This document shows, in pieces, positions 51,780 through 63,404 of a stretch of DNA of 64,000 nt. The first letter of the stretch is position 1. Each line of letters begins with the position of its first letter. Source of the DNA: Kingdonia uniflora (Eukaryota; Streptophyta; Magnoliopsida; Ranunculales; Circaeasteraceae); assembly GCA_014058105.1 (NCBI GenBank), contig JACGCM010002647.1, forward strand, positions 124,001-188,000. The letters are read 5' to 3'. The position numbers and the translations under genes are program-made. The notes beneath the pieces were generated by a model. That model saw only the letters and a program-made list of their open reading frames with translations, had not been told where the DNA came from and made no database searches.

Positions 51780-53640
51780 TTGCCAGCAGTTATAGAGAAA
51801 AATATAAATACCGCGTCATCTTCATCAATCAAATATTTTTTAAAATCTAAAAACTTGAAGAGCAGTGAGAGAGAAAGGAAAAAGAGAGGCAAAAATAGTT
51901 ATAAAACTTGTGTAGATTCAAGAAAGAGGGATCATCAATCAAAGCATGAGAGAGTTATTGAATCTGAGTCGCGAAGGTGGTTGTATAGCAGCGTGGTGAG
52001 GGAAGGATACGGCTCTGCCTCAGATTCACATTCTGATATAGAAGGTTAGTAGATATATGTAATGTATTTATGAGTTTTTGAAAATCAATTTTGTATTGTT
52101 AGGAAAGTGATAAATTACTATCTATAGTAATCTAAGAAAATTAGTTGTTATAAGAGATATGAAAGATATTTGAATATGGTTGACGTATATAAATAGAAGA
52201 TAATAATAGATACCTGGACCTGTGTGTAGGTTGATCATGATGAGTATTGGTAGGATAAAACTCCTTACTTATAGCTGAGATGAGGAACTCCCCCATAAGT
52301 GAGGCCTCGACCTCTAGTAGGGCAACTGAGTCTGAGTTTAAAGCATCTGGAGGTGAGGAAGAAGTAGGTGTTGATCAATTTCCAAATTTTCTCGGAAGAT
52401 TGGTATCCTACCCTCCTCGCTCGGATGCATTTAGAGAGTTCTGTAAAGCCAAGGCTGCTACAGGAGGTAGATGGGGAACTGTATTGAGTACGCCGGTAGG
52501 CAATTTAGGGGTTGTACCGTAGCAATGGGTGAGGAATACTTTTATTTATAGGCTGATTTGAGGAAGGAAAAGAGAGATAAGGGTATAGATGAATCGATCT
52601 CTTTTGAGTACTTCGATAGGGATGCTCAGAGTGAACTCTCAGAGGGTTTTCTATATTACCTGTCTTAGTTCGAGTATGGGTTGAGGCTTCCCCTTAGCAA
52701 TCTGGCGAAAGAAATTATGAATCTTATCGGTGCATGTCCTGTTCAAATGAATGGGAATATATGGGAGGTGATAAGTGTTTGTGAAGCTTTGAACCCACGG
52801 TGGGAAGGACAGGGTAGAAAGAGGAGGATATCCCCTAAGGATGTGTTGAAGTTTTATGATGTAAAAAATTTAAGCCCAAGTGGAGGGGCTTATTTTTGTG
52901 GGAAGGCAACTCGACTTCGCTTCTTCGATCTAAACTCAACAGGCCGACCTTGGAATGATAACGCGATATGGGTGAAGGGTGACTACCTTCAGAGAGATGA
53001 TGAAGATCCCATGGAACTTCTGTTTAGAACTGCAAAATAACGTAAGTATAGCAATGCATAATATATAAGATTGATAATTGAAGTTGTAAGATGTTTACTG
53101 ATGTTGATGTTTTGTGTATGACAGGTCCCAAATCACAGGTGAAGACGAAAGAGTCTTTGTTGGATAAAGTCGTTCTAGAGGAGACAGAGTTCGAGGTTGT
53201 ATTAGAGGATTTTTGTATCAGTAGGAAGAAATGTGTTAATAACCGAGTTGAAAAGGTTTTAAAATCCCAGTTGACAAGGCAAATGGCGAGTGCTGATAGC
53301 AGCAAAAAGATGGGGACTAATGGGGAAAGGTAAGCGAGCTTGCCGAAGACCTCTAAAATGGACAAGGGATTACCCGAGTCTATTACGTCGAGCAAGTTAG
53401 CTTGAACGTTCCCCAAAAAGTAACATTTGAAGTGTCATGCAGTTGTTGGGGCTTCGGGAAGTAGTGCTACCGTCGAAAAGGCGAAGAAGAGAAGGGACGA
53501 TCATTCTAATGTATCTGGAGGGAAGGTCATTGAGGATTGACCTGATATGGAAGATGGCTGGAATGAGGTGGAAGAGAAGGCCAGGTTGGCAGCACTTCGT
53601 AGAAAAGAAGAGTTGAGTAAAATGGTAGGCTCATATGCTT
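51780..53640 (+). pseudogene. B antisense gene, Transposase_28-like domain
   Basis: 51780-52049 is basic (KSSERERKKRGKNSYKTC; RKRDHQSKHERV) and ends near a donor. 52280-53040 is the main exon: acidic/Ser-rich start (SEASTSSRATESEFKASGGE), then FREFCKAKAATGGRWG, a break at 52520-52570, then RLPLSNLAKEIMNLIGACPV, QMNGNIWEVISVCEALNPRW, ISPKDVLKFYDVKNLSPSGG, LRFFDLNSTGRPWNDNAIWV and GDY. By eye this fits Pfam Transposase_28, 'putative gypsy type transposon'. An intron with acceptor GTATGACAG at 53125 leads to SLLDKVVLEETEFEVVLEDF, CISRKKCVNNRVEK. Stop codons are few. Function unknown. Confidence 0.65.
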
Positions 53641-53711
53641 GATAATGTATTTGTAATGGAATTTGAACTATGACTTGAGCTAATGAATAAGATCTATTTG
53701 TTATTTTGTAG

Positions 53712-56135
53712 GCTGCTCGATTGATAAAAGGAATCTGCCTGGGGATTGAGGAAGAGAGAGTCTAGCTGAAGAGGTAGAATGATGAGCTCAAATGGAATAC
53801 AACTCAGCTGAAAAATGATCTGAGCGAGGAGGGGAAATGGCTAGAGACACTGAAGGCTTCCCAAGTTGCAGAGGTTAACAAGCTACAATCAGAGGTAAGA
53901 GTAGATCTAGAGGTGGTGGGGGCTGAGCGTGACAGGATCGTACTCCACCTTCTGTCCAAAGGATACTCGGAAGCGGAGGTGGATGCCATTAGGTCTGACA
54001 CCTATGTAGAGGAAGATGATGAAGAGTTTGAAGATGATGACGTTGGGTTGGATGGTGTGTCTCCTCAGATGACGAGGAATAATCAAGGGGATGATAATGA
54101 GCGCCCGGAGACTGAGATTGAGATGGTAGGATAGTATGATTATACTGTGATTATATGAATATGTGGGATATTATAAACTGGTTGGACATATTTTGGATAG
54201 AATTTTGTAGGCTAAGTTACTTTCAGTAAACCTTCCTGTAGGAACCTAAGGACGTACGCCTCAGAATAAAAGATTTAGAGGTTGAGCTTGCCAAGGAGAG
54301 AGAGACTTTAGCGCCTCTGTTGTTTTTGCAAGTGGAGCTGCAGGTTAGAATAGAGCAAGAAATTTTGATTCGTATGCTGCATTAGTATAGAGCTAAAAGC
54401 AATGAATAGAATGTAGAGACAAATCAACAACTCATTACCGATTCAGGGGTAAACGGCATTGGAATGATGCTAGACATAAAAAAAATTAGATTTTTGGCAT
54501 ACTCATGTATAGAGAACGCGTACCTTTAGACTTGCGAATATATGTTATGGAGCATTCACCCCAGATTATACTTTGACCTTAAGTTCAGAAGTAGTTGTAC
54601 ACAGTGAATGTTCAAAAAATATAAAAAATTAAATATCTTTTTAGACATAAGGAATGTAGTGTTGGATGTTCTAAATTAAACTGATATAATATATCAGTAA
54701 TGTGTCGGTCGTATTAGAGTCAGTTCGCCTTCGCAAAGATGAAGCTCTTCAATGTAATCAAGAATTTGTAGAAGAGTTTGATAGGACAAGAGAGGCGAAT
54801 GAAGATCGAGAAGATCAACACGTGAAGGTGTATTTCAAACTCGCTGAAGCAACGCAAACAGTTGTCGACTTATCTCGGAAAATTGATAAAAAGGATGCCG
54901 AAATAGAGAAAGGACGAGAAGAGATCAAGGAATTAAAAGAACGTACAGTGAAGCTCAAAAACCAGAATGATCTATTGCTGGTAAAGAGCAAAGAGGCAGA
55001 CATGGCCCGCTACCATGTACAGGCTTTAGAAAGATCATAAGTTGATCTGAATCGATTAGTGGCTGGTTTGCGTAAGGACCTAGCCAAGAAAATGCATGAC
55101 CAGGAGAAAATTTAAAATGATTTGGCGAATAGCAAGAGCAAGCTGGGACGATTTAAGAAGAAATTAGTCGATAAAGATAACGACTTAAAGAAAGCTCGAG
55201 ACGATCTAACTATGACTGAATTGGCAGCTAAGCAATTGACTATAGCTTTATCTGCGAAGGAGATGGAATTGTGGTCAGTTCAGCAGAGATGCAATGAGTT
55301 GAATGAAAGGGTGGCACACCTGGAGACCGAATTGGGTCAGGTCAACTTGCGTGCTAGGAATGGTGAGGCTGGGGAGCGTTTGAAGGGGAAGAAAAATGAG
55401 GGCAGAAACTCTATTGTTCAAGGTGATGTTGTTAGCTTTTCATCTCGAATAAAGGGCTGGAGGGGGATGTCGTTCAGATTCAAGAAAATGTGCGTAGAGG
55501 GGTGGAGCAATTATAGGCGAGCAAATGTAAACTAAATGCTACTCTCACCAGGGAGAGTGAGTTAGATAGTGTTATCAGGTCGAAGGAGATCATGATAAGG
55601 GACAAAAAGGAATTATTAAAGAAAGTTCCCGATGTTAACGAACTGAAGAAGCAGATCGAGACACTTCGTGCTCAAATCATTGAATTGGAGGCAATTAATC
55701 AAGCTCAGTCAGCAAAAGCTGATAAAAAATTTATAAAGAACATTGCCTTTACATATTGGATAGACAGAGAACTGGAGAGTCACAAAGCTAAGTACAAAAG
55801 GTTAGGAGATCGCCTTTAAAGGGCGATGACGTCTTGGTCTCACACAGTTGTAACTTAATCCTTGCATTTAGACTTGTTGAGATCTGTGATTGCTTATTTC
55901 ATAGAAGAGGTTAAAAGAATTAAGTTAGAGAGAAATACATTGTTTGACTGTATGTCAGGAAGGAGATGTATCTGCAGGGTTGACATAGATCGAGGAGATT
56001 GTACTAGCTCCATAGGAACGGATCTGGGCCCTGGAACTGCGGAATTGATAGAGGAGGGCAGAACTGCTGTCATTGCTCAAGCTTAAGAATTTATGGCTAG
56101 TCGACCTCCTGTTGTGGGGGAAAGCGAGGCTGACA
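53712..56135 (+). pseudogene. B antisense gene, coiled-coil part
   Basis: Exons after acceptors at 53711 (TTATTTTGTAG), 54210 and 54240 are Glu/Lys/Leu-rich with heptad spacing: GAERDRIVLHLLSKGYSEAE, VDAIRSDTYVEEDDEEFEDD (acidic), RTREANEDREDQHVKVYFKL, DLSRKIDKKDAEIEKGREEI, KKLVDKDNDLKKARDDLTMT, RCNELNERVAHLETELGQ, ELKKQIETLRAQIIELEAIN and finally AYFIEEVKRIKLERNTLFD. It ends near 56135, beside the tandem repeat. The corresponding region of A is 49527-50345. Long coiled coils suggest self-assembly or binding to another coiled-coil protein; nothing more can be said. Confidence 0.6.
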
Positions 56136-56179
56136 TCCCCACAACAGAAAAAATGTCATTATAGTAGATGTATATCAAC

Positions 56180-56880
56180 CTCAAAAAGAAATAATATTTG
56201 TTGCAGACATGTTAAAAGAGATAAAAGCTAGTATGACATTTGCTTTATCTTATGTCTTGTTAAGCTCTTCAATCAAAAACTAGTATTACCTTTGTTTTAA
56301 TCTGGGAGTTGAATAGATGTAGCCGATACAAACGTAACCTTGATCAAACTGATAGAATATTGCAGACATAGTGAAAGAGATAAAAGCTAGTATGACCATT
56401 GTTTTATCTTATATCTGGTAGAGTCTCTCGATTAAAAACAATTTCTACCTTGTTCTCACCGCGGGAGATCTAGTAGAGTCAGCCAAACCAAGTGTTATCC
56501 TTAATTTAACTGGTAGAATGTTGCAGACATAGTGAAAGAGATTAAATCTAGTATGACATTTACTCTATCTTATGTCTGGTAGAGTTTTTTGATTGAAAGC
56601 AAGTTCTACCTTGTTCTAACCACGGGAGATGTAGTAGAGTCAGCCAAACCAAGTGATATCCTTAATTTAGCTGGCAAAATGTCGCAGAGATAGTGAAAGA
56701 GACTAAAGCTAGTATGAAATTTGTTTTATCTTATGTCTGGTAGAGTCCTTTGATTGAAACTAAGTTCTACCTTGTTTTAACCGTGGGAGATGTAGTAGAG
56801 TCAGCCAAACCAAGTGTTATCCTTGATTTAACTGGTACGCTGTCGATTGAAAGCTAGTATTATCTATGCTTTAATCTATG
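56180..56880 (-). repeat. B tandem repeat, about four ~160-bp units
   Basis: GCAGACATAGTGAAAGAGAT(A/T)AAAGCTAGTATGA recurs at about 56201, 56362, 56522 and 56683, with TTTGCTTTATCTTATGTCTG and ACCAAGTGTTATCCTTRATT between. Same family as 49010-49540 in inverse orientation, but with one more unit. Confidence 0.9.
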
Positions 56881-57054
56881 TATTGTCTAAAAAGTAGTGA
56901 GATATATGAAGAAAACTTGTAAGCTTCATTGATTTCAGAAAAAAGAATTTACATTGGATGGAGATAGAAATCTCACTTCTGAAATAATAAAAAAAGAAAC
57001 TGAAATGGAGTAGTGAGGGACCTAACGATAATATCGTTTCACTCACCTAGTGTT

Positions 57055-58170
57055 CTAAGGACTCGAGATATGGACGCCATTTTCTGTCATGAGGTAATAT
57101 GATCCCAGGCCTGCGATAAGGAATGGACCCTCCCAATTGTCGTCAAGTTTCCCAATATGAGGCTTTTTGCGGTGTTGAGGTATTTCTTTGAGGATGATAT
57201 CATCGATTTGAAAAGTACAATTTCTAACTCGTTTGTTGTACGAACTGGATAGCATATGGTGATATCGACCAAGGTTAGCGATGGCGTATTCCCTGGTTTC
57301 ATCGATCCAATTGAGGTTACAGGCCAATTTGAACTTATTTTCTTCGTCAGTTAGCTCATGAAATTTGACTAGATAGTGGTATTCAGAAGGAATGACGGCC
57401 TCAGTTCCATATGCAAGGAGGAATAGAGTACAATCGGTTGACTGTCGTGGAGTGGTACGATATGCCCATAGAACATGAGGGAGTTCCTGAACCCAATTCC
57501 TTTTTTCTGAGAGTGTAGCCTTTTTGAGTCCATTGACGATGGTTTTGTTGGTGATTTTGGCTTGGCCATTGCCTTGAGGGTAGTAGGGGTTAGATAGTGA
57601 GTGAATGATGTTGTTTTGGTAGATGAAAGTTACGACCTTTTCTCCAATAAATTAGAGCCCGTTATCGAAACGAATTAGGTGGGGGTACCCAAACTGAGTG
57701 ATGACGTGTTCCTAGATAAAATAGATGATCACTTCTTCTCTGGTCTGATAGAGTAGAATTGCTTCTACCTATTTGGTAAAATAATCAGTAGCTACGAGGA
57801 GATGGCGGCAGTTATCTGGAGAATTAGGAAATTCGCTGACCAGATCGAGTGCCCATCGTTTGAATGGCAAAAACACCTTGCTTGCATGGAGTTCGAGCGC
57901 AGGGGAGCATATCATCTTTCCATGTCATTAGCATGCATCATATTTGTGTGAGTACTCTTCTGTTTGCTTGCGCATGCCAGGCCAGAATACTCCTTGTGCT
58001 ATGGATTTGTTTGCTAGTAATCGACCTACGGGATGAGAGCCAGAAGTCCCTTCATGTAAATTATAGAGCATCTCGTCTGCTTTCTGCTTTGAGAGGCACT
58101 TAAGGTAAGGCCCCATGACTAATCGGCGGTACAAGGTACTATTTTGATTGGTGTAACGCTTCGAGTTGTC
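57055..58170 (-). pseudogene. B integrase
   Basis: Zinc-binding region 58134-57928: YNLHEGTSGSHPVGRLLA and EEYSHKYDAC, where two of four metal ligands are changed (HEGTC to HEGTS; CDAC to YDAC). Core: RWALDLVSEFPNSPD (Asp), LIRFDNGL (Asp), YYPQGNGQAKITNKTIVNG where the family Glu is Lys. C-terminal part: WVQELPHVLWAYRTTPRQ, LLAYGTEAVIPSEYHY, FKLACNLNWIDETREYAIAN, LGRYHHMLSSSYNKRV, NWEGPFLIAGLGSY. Stops at about 57650, 57720 and 57775 interrupt the core. Dead on active-site grounds as well as by stops. Confidence 0.87.
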
Positions 58171-58349
58171 TATCAGCTGTCAACGCTCCTTCGGATCTGT
58201 AGGAAGTGGTCATTCACATTCGCTGTCGATACTGAGATAAACTAAGAAAGACTTTCACCAATCGTCATCTCCTCCTTTATCGCACCCAGTGTCGATCGTG
58301 CATACAAAAATGTGATCAATGCTGGGGGTTAAAATTACTTCAATCTGGA

Positions 58350-59330
58350 GATATCAAGCTTTTGTGCCTAAAACCCTGGCTAGATATACCAAAGAATTGG
58401 TATGCCTGTTTTCGCCTAGAGGAAGATAATCGAGAGTTCCTTGTGCAAACTTGTTCATCCTATCTGCTATGAGGGCCACATATTCGATCATCTTTCCATT
58501 TTTCCTGTATTGCTCAGAGTAATGTTGGACGATGAGTAATGAATCTGTACAAATGAAGAGTTCAGGGATTCCGAGTTCGAGGGCGAGGTTGAGTCTGTGA
58601 ATGAGAGCTTCGTACTCGGTAATATTATTTGAGGCCTCAAAATCCAAGCAGATTGATTTCTCAATTCTGTCGTTGGAAGGGGTAATCAGTACGATTCCAA
58701 TTCCTGACCTTGCAGGTCCTACTGATCCATCTGTTAGAAGTCTCTACCCCTTCCTTGTAATCCATTCATCTCGCTCGTCAAATGCTTTTGGAGGTAAATC
58801 CTTTGTAGGCTCTTCCAAAAGGTTAGGATCGTGTTCTTCCCACTCGGGATCTTCCATCGGAAAATCTGCGAGGAAATCGGCCACGACCTGCCCTTTTTCG
58901 GAATGACATTGTTCAAACTTGATATAATGTTCTCCTAAACTGACTTACCAATGTTGCACTCTTCTTAATTTTTTTATCTTGAATAAAACTTCCCGAAGGA
59001 GGTAGTTTGTCATGACTTTGACTGAATGAGCCTGAAAGTAGTGCTTAAGTTTCTTTAAAGTATAAACAATAGTGAGAAGAAGCTTTCCAATTTTAGAGTA
59101 CCCCATTTCCGCTGGAGTGAGGGTTTTGCTGATAAAGTAGACTGGCTTCTCAATTTTCCCTTCAAGTCGAATGAGAACCGAGCTGAGTGAAGTATCTGTC
59201 ACTGCGAGGTAGACAATCAGTTTTTTATTATCTATTGGGATGCTCATGATGGGAGACTTCCCCAAATAGGTTTTAAGATCTTGAAAAGCTACCTCACATT
59301 CTGATGTCCATTGAACCTCTGCATTTGGCT
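58350..59330 (-). pseudogene. B RNase H and archaeal-type RNase H
   Basis: RNase H at 59330-58945: SPIMSIPIDNKKLIVYLAVT, DTSLSSVLIRLEGKIEKPVY, FISKTLTPAEMGYSKIGKLL, HYFQAHSVKVMTNYLLREVL. The second RNase H at about 58741-58354: LLTDGSVGPARSGIGIVLIT, CLDFEASNNITEYEALIHRL, LFICTDSLLIVQHYSEQYRK, RHTNSLVYLARVLGTKA. The catalytic Asp, Glu and Asp of the second domain are visible. A linker of about 170 bases lies between the two. Better preserved than in E2; absent from E1. Confidence 0.87.
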
Positions 59331-59399
59331 GAACTTTTCCTCATATGGTACAACTGCAGAGTAATAGGAACATCCAACAATAGCGGTCTTAAGATTTTG

Positions 59400-60190
59400 A
59401 AACAAACGGTTAATTGCGGCAATCTTGCCGGCAAGTTTCTAAATGTATTTTGTCATTTTTGGAGATGGAATGTCGAGGAGAGCCCGAATCTTATCTGAAT
59501 CGGCCTCAATCCCCTTCTTGCGGATAAGGTGGCCTAGAAATCGACCTGAATGTACCCTGAATTAAAACTTATTAGGATTGAGACGCATCCTATAAGATCG
59601 AAGTATGTTAAATATTATGGTGAGATCTGAAATGTGATTGATAGACTGTAAGCTCTTGCACAAGAGATTGTCAATGTAGACTTCCATGACTTTCCCGAGA
59701 TATGCTTTGAACATAGTAGTCACCAATCGTTGATAAGTTGCACCTGCATTCTTAAGTCCGAAGAGCATGACTTTATAGCAATAAAGTCCTCTTTCAGTAA
59801 TGAAAGTGGTCTTTTCTTTATCTTCACCCAAAAGTGGAATCTGATTGTATCCTAAAGCAACGTCCATCATAGATAGGAGATCATGACCTATTGTAGAATC
59901 AAGGATCTCATGAATGTTGGAAAGAGGAAAACTGTCATTTGGAGTATGTTTGTTGAGATCGGTGAAATTTACATAAACGCAAGCATTTCCATTCTTTTTT
60001 GGGACAACGACGATGTTGGATATCCAGTTTGGATACTTGGCATCTCGAATAAATCCTACTTTGATCAATTTCTCGATCTCCATGTTAACTTCATCTCGAA
60101 GTCGTGGTAATAGGCATCATTGGTTCTGTTTGACAGCGATGGCGCTGATGTTGATTGCCAATTTATGACATGCCTTGGTCGGATCGACCC
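59400..60190 (-). pseudogene. pol: B reverse transcriptase, active-site mutant
   Basis: Open from 60083 to 59562: MEIEKLIKVGFIRDAKYPNW, ISNIVVVPKKNG, YVNFTDLNKHTPNDSF, LLSMMDVALGYNQIPLL, FITERGLYCYKVMLFGLKNA, TTMFKAYLGKVMEVYIDN, LRSYRMRLNPNK. The catalytic YIDD has become YIDN (a G-to-A change on the coding strand), which removes one of two metal-binding Asp residues. The thumb continues to about 59400 in other frames (FLGHLIRKKGIEADSDKI-like). A long open stretch in an enzyme that cannot work suggests the loss came late. Confidence 0.88.
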
Positions 60191-60399
60191 CAGGCATTTC
60201 TTCGAAAGACCACACAAAAATGTATATATTTAGTCGTAAGAACTGAATGAGAGCATCTTTCTCGTGTTAAACCAGCTTAATACCGATAAAAATACCTCTA
60301 CCTGGTCCATCAATGTTAATGTATTCAGTGGACTCCTCTGTGGATGGCTGATCATCTGGGCAATCATCTTACTATAATTGTTATGCAACAAATTTGTCA

Positions 60400-60990
60400 G
60401 AGGTATCTAGAATTATAGAGATGGTATTTTTACAAGCTCGAGAAAGCTTTTGACTACCCCTAATTTCATAAATACTATTATTATATTTGAAGTATAGTGA
60501 TTGATGATAGGTGGAAGTGATTGCTTCCATATTATGAATCTAACAGCGGCCCATAATCCCGTAATCTCGAGAAAATAAGATTTGGCGCTGATCACATAGA
60601 AGATGATGTCGATGGTGGCTGGTCCAGCTATAATAGGTAAGGTGATCTTCCCTACTCGCTCTTCTTTAGAACCATTGAATCCGCTGATATCGGTGTCGCT
60701 CTGAATAACTTGATCGGCCAATCCCATTTGGTCGATAGTGCTTTGAAAGAAGATCCTCAATACCGCTGCCAGTATCGATCATCATTGTGTGCATGATTTT
60801 TTTTTTCATCTTGAGCATTATGACTAGCGCATCATGATGTGGAAATTTGACATGGCTAGCATCGTAATCTTCAAAGGATTTTTTGAGTCGGCGATTGCTC
60901 GACTCAGGCAGAAGTTTGGCTTTTTTAACTTAAGGTGTAATATTGTAGCATTCTGACAATCTTCTGTGCTTGAATCTATTAGAGTTGGTG
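60400..60990 (-). pseudogene. B aspartic protease
   Basis: The - strand reads KSFEDYDASHVKFPHHDALV, then MLKMKKKIMHTMMIDTGSGI (active-site DTG at about 60770), then DISGFNGSKEERVGKITLPI, IAGPATIDIIFYVISAKSYF. Frame changes follow the active site and again near 60540. Equivalent to 15490-15921 in E2. Confidence 0.82.
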
Positions 60991-60999
60991 ATTAGATTG

Positions 61000-61630
61000 A
61001 TCTCGATCATGTTGTTGTGGTGCATATGATAAAGATGCTTCTCTTCAGCTTGATCTTTGACCTAGACAATTTCAAGCTGCTTCTTATAGCTGCCATCCTT
61101 ATACATTTCTAGATCGACAATATATTCGAGCATCTGTCCTTCCTTGATAATAAGCTCATGCAATCTCTGTAAAGCATAGTAATTGTCAGTAGAATGATAT
61201 TTACCTTATGGTGCATGCAGTACGGTCGGCCCTAGATTGGTTTTAATGGTTGGAAGAGATGGTAGAGCTTGTCTTTCATGAGAATTGGAAAAATTACAGA
61301 GATTCGAACATTCATCTTTGGGAGGATAGGCTTGACTTGTGGCCCGCCTTTCCGAGGGTTGCCAGTGTTTCCCTTGGTGTGCTTCTAGTCACCCTGGTCC
61401 TCCTTAGGTTCTGTGTTCCGATCTGCAGAGGGTTCTTTTGTGGAAAGGACGGATTTAGTAGACTTATGTCTTTTGGACATCATCCTTTCCAGGTCGACGT
61501 AACCATTGACCTTGGTGATCATATCCTCCAAGGTTGCGGGTTTGTTGAGGAAGAGGTACTCTTTGACTTAGTAGTATATGAGTTAATAATGAACTCCTTG
61601 ATGTCTTCATGTTTATCCACAGTGTAATTA
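61000..61630 (-). pseudogene. gag: B gag, C-terminal half
   Basis: From 61630 leftward: TVDKHEDIKEFIINSYTTKS, then in another frame LNKPATLEDMITKVNGYVDL, ERMMSKRHKSTKSVLS, then the linker, then DNYYALQRLHELIIKEGQML and YKDGSYKKQLE, as in E2 and E1. The N-terminal half of Gag is missing: at 61630 the sequence changes to unrelated AT-rich repeats. The + strand open frame over the same bases is not a gene. Confidence 0.82.
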
Positions 61631-61672
61631 TCCTAAATATTCTCTTTTAAGTGTTGTTGAGATTCTGTATTT

Positions 61673-61905
61673 TTAATGGATAAGTTGTTTAGATTTTGTG
61701 TTTTTTTTCTTTGCAAAAGCAAGCTAGGGATAACTACCCATGGAGTATCTATACAAAAATGGATAAATGCTTGTAATGGATAGATGTTTTTAATGGATAG
61801 GTTGTTTAGATTTTGTAAGTTTTTGTTTTGCAAAGACAATCAAGGGATAAGTACTCATGGAGCATTTATACAAAAATGGATAAATGCTTTTAATGGATAG
61901 GTTTT
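61673..61905. repeat. ~117-bp tandem duplication
   Basis: TTAATGGATARGTTGTTTAG, a T-rich stretch, GGGATAACTACCCATGGAGT and ATACAAAAATGGATAAATGC occur twice, offset by about 117 bases. Confidence 0.88.
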
Positions 61906-62640
61906 TATTGTTCCCTTCAAGATTTTGTTTATCTAGTGTTACTACTGGGTTGGTAGACTTAGACCAAACATTCTGAATCAGTACTTCTCCATAGATTTTG
62001 TTTATCTAGTGTTGCAAGCATTACCTGCTTATAAGCATTACCTGTTATAAGCATTACAAGCATCTGCAGTTATGAAAACCATTACAAACATATCCATACC
62101 TGTCTATGCTTTGTCCATCTGTTATTTAGATTATAGACTGTATATCCATGCTTTGTCCATCTGCTTTGGGTATGTTATGGATTGTATATCCATCCTTGGA
62201 TATACAAAGGGAGCAATATGAGGCATATTGATTTGTCCATCTACTTTGTATATACAAAGGGAGCAATATGGATTGTATATCCATCTGCTTTGTCCATCTT
62301 CTGCTGCATCATAAAGGGAGCAATATGAGGCATCTAGTTTCTCAATTTTGACTAGAAAATTTCTAGTTTTAAGCCTGTCTTTTATTATTGTTAACCATAT
62401 AACAAATGAATGTCTAGGTACTGTATCTTGGTCCCACACAATTTTCGTTCATTTGGGAGGAATCTTCCTGGATATTAGCTTTGCTCCAAGCAGATTTAGA
62501 GTTGAAACTAGCTTCTAAAACCATTATAACAAATGAATGTCTAGGTACTGCATTGTTTGGCATTGTTTGGGATTCCTGATAACCATTATCAGCTTTTGAA
62601 ACCAGATTCTACAAAGTTAGACTAGTAGGTTAGACTATTA
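61906..62640. other. AT-rich stretch with scattered short repeats
   Basis: GGATTGTATATCCATC, TTTGTCCATCTGCTTTG and ATACAAAGGGAGCAATATG recur two or three times between 62140 and 62330, in places as inverted copies. No coding region recognised. Confidence 0.6.
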
Positions 62641-62641
62641 A

Positions 62642-62880
62642 AGAAGGTGTTAGGAATCTATCCATAGAGGAACTATTTTGTGTGCTGCCTCAGCAAACTG
62701 ATGCTTTGTGTACAGCCTGATAACCATTATCATCAAAGAATGTGTTAGGAATCCATCCATAGAGGAACTATTTTGTGTGCAGCCTCAGCAAACTGATGCT
62801 TTGTGTACAACCTGATAACTATTATCATCAAAGAATGTGTTAAGAATCTATCTATAGACTATCAAACCAGCTTCTAAAAC
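62642..62880. repeat. 95-bp tandem repeat, 2.4 copies
   Basis: GTGTTAGGAATCYATCCATAG starts at 62647, 62742 and 62837, exactly 95 bases apart. Units contain TTTTGTGTGCWGCCTCAGCA and GATAACYATTATCATCAAAG. Confidence 0.9.
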
Positions 62881-63000
62881 TAGATTATATAAAAGTGATG
62901 CTTTGTGTGCGGTAAGTTAATGTAAATAATGGCATTACTATTTGCTTATATAACAATTTATACATGTTTAAGCATCTATTTGCATGTTTGTTTACAGGTG

Positions 63001-63297
63001 AATTATGAGGCGAAGAAGTATAAGACCACTCCTCTTCAGCATAGAGATTTGTTGAAGAAATTGTTTGATAGTCTATATGCCCGAGGAGCAAGTTCTACTT
63101 ATGCTAGCAATGACGACACCACTTCTGAAGTTCTGAAGGTATTGAAGGATATGGTCAGTTCATATGAGATAGATAATGCACTATTTTTCAAGGGTTTGAA
63201 GTTTTCAGGAGGAAAAGACGAGCACAACTACAGGGTGATGTTTCTGGGGCTTGAGCCAGAGCAATGTGTTGGTTTCCTTGAAGCCTTTTTAAGTTGA
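63001..63297 (+). CDS. Exon of a Myb/SANT-like protein of transposon type (tentative)
   Basis: After a good acceptor (TTGTTTACAG) an open frame runs to a stop at 63295-63297: VNYEAKKYKTTPLQHRDLLK, KLFDSLYARGASSTYASNDD, then LKVLKDMVSSYEIDNALFFK, GLKFSGGKDEHNYRVMFLGL, EPEQCVGFLEAFLS. This resembles the C-terminal part of plant Myb/SANT-like proteins found beside PIF/Harbinger transposases. The DNA-binding domain would be in an upstream exon, which I do not find. No stops or frameshifts, so this is among the least decayed coding stretches in the window. A conserved host paralogue is also possible. Confidence 0.5.
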   Translation, partial: NYEAKKYKTTPLQHRDLLKKLFDSLYARGASSTYASNDDTTSEVLKVLKDMVSSYEIDNALFFKGLKFSGGKDEHNYRVMFLGLEPEQCVGFLEAFLS

Positions 63298-63404
63298 TTG
63301 TAACTTATTTGTTTAGGTATTTGTAATAACTCTTAAGCCTTTGATATTTATTTATTTGTATTAACTTCAAACCAATGCTATCTTTATTTGATCCTAGGAA
63401 CCAA

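Larger units (their letters stand above)
50962..61630 (-). mobile_element. Tat fragment B (third family), LTR-less
   Basis: Order from right to left: truncated gag (61630), protease, reverse transcriptase, RNase H, archaeal-type RNase H, integrase (to 57055), about 160-bp repeats, antisense gene on + (to 50962). Pol is closer to E2 than to E1. No LTR, primer site or target duplication is visible; gag lacks its N-terminal half. Confidence 0.88.

Noticed and set aside
61250..61627. 125-codon open frame on + as a host gene
   Set aside because: It is the reverse strand of B gag, whose residues are clearly recognisable.
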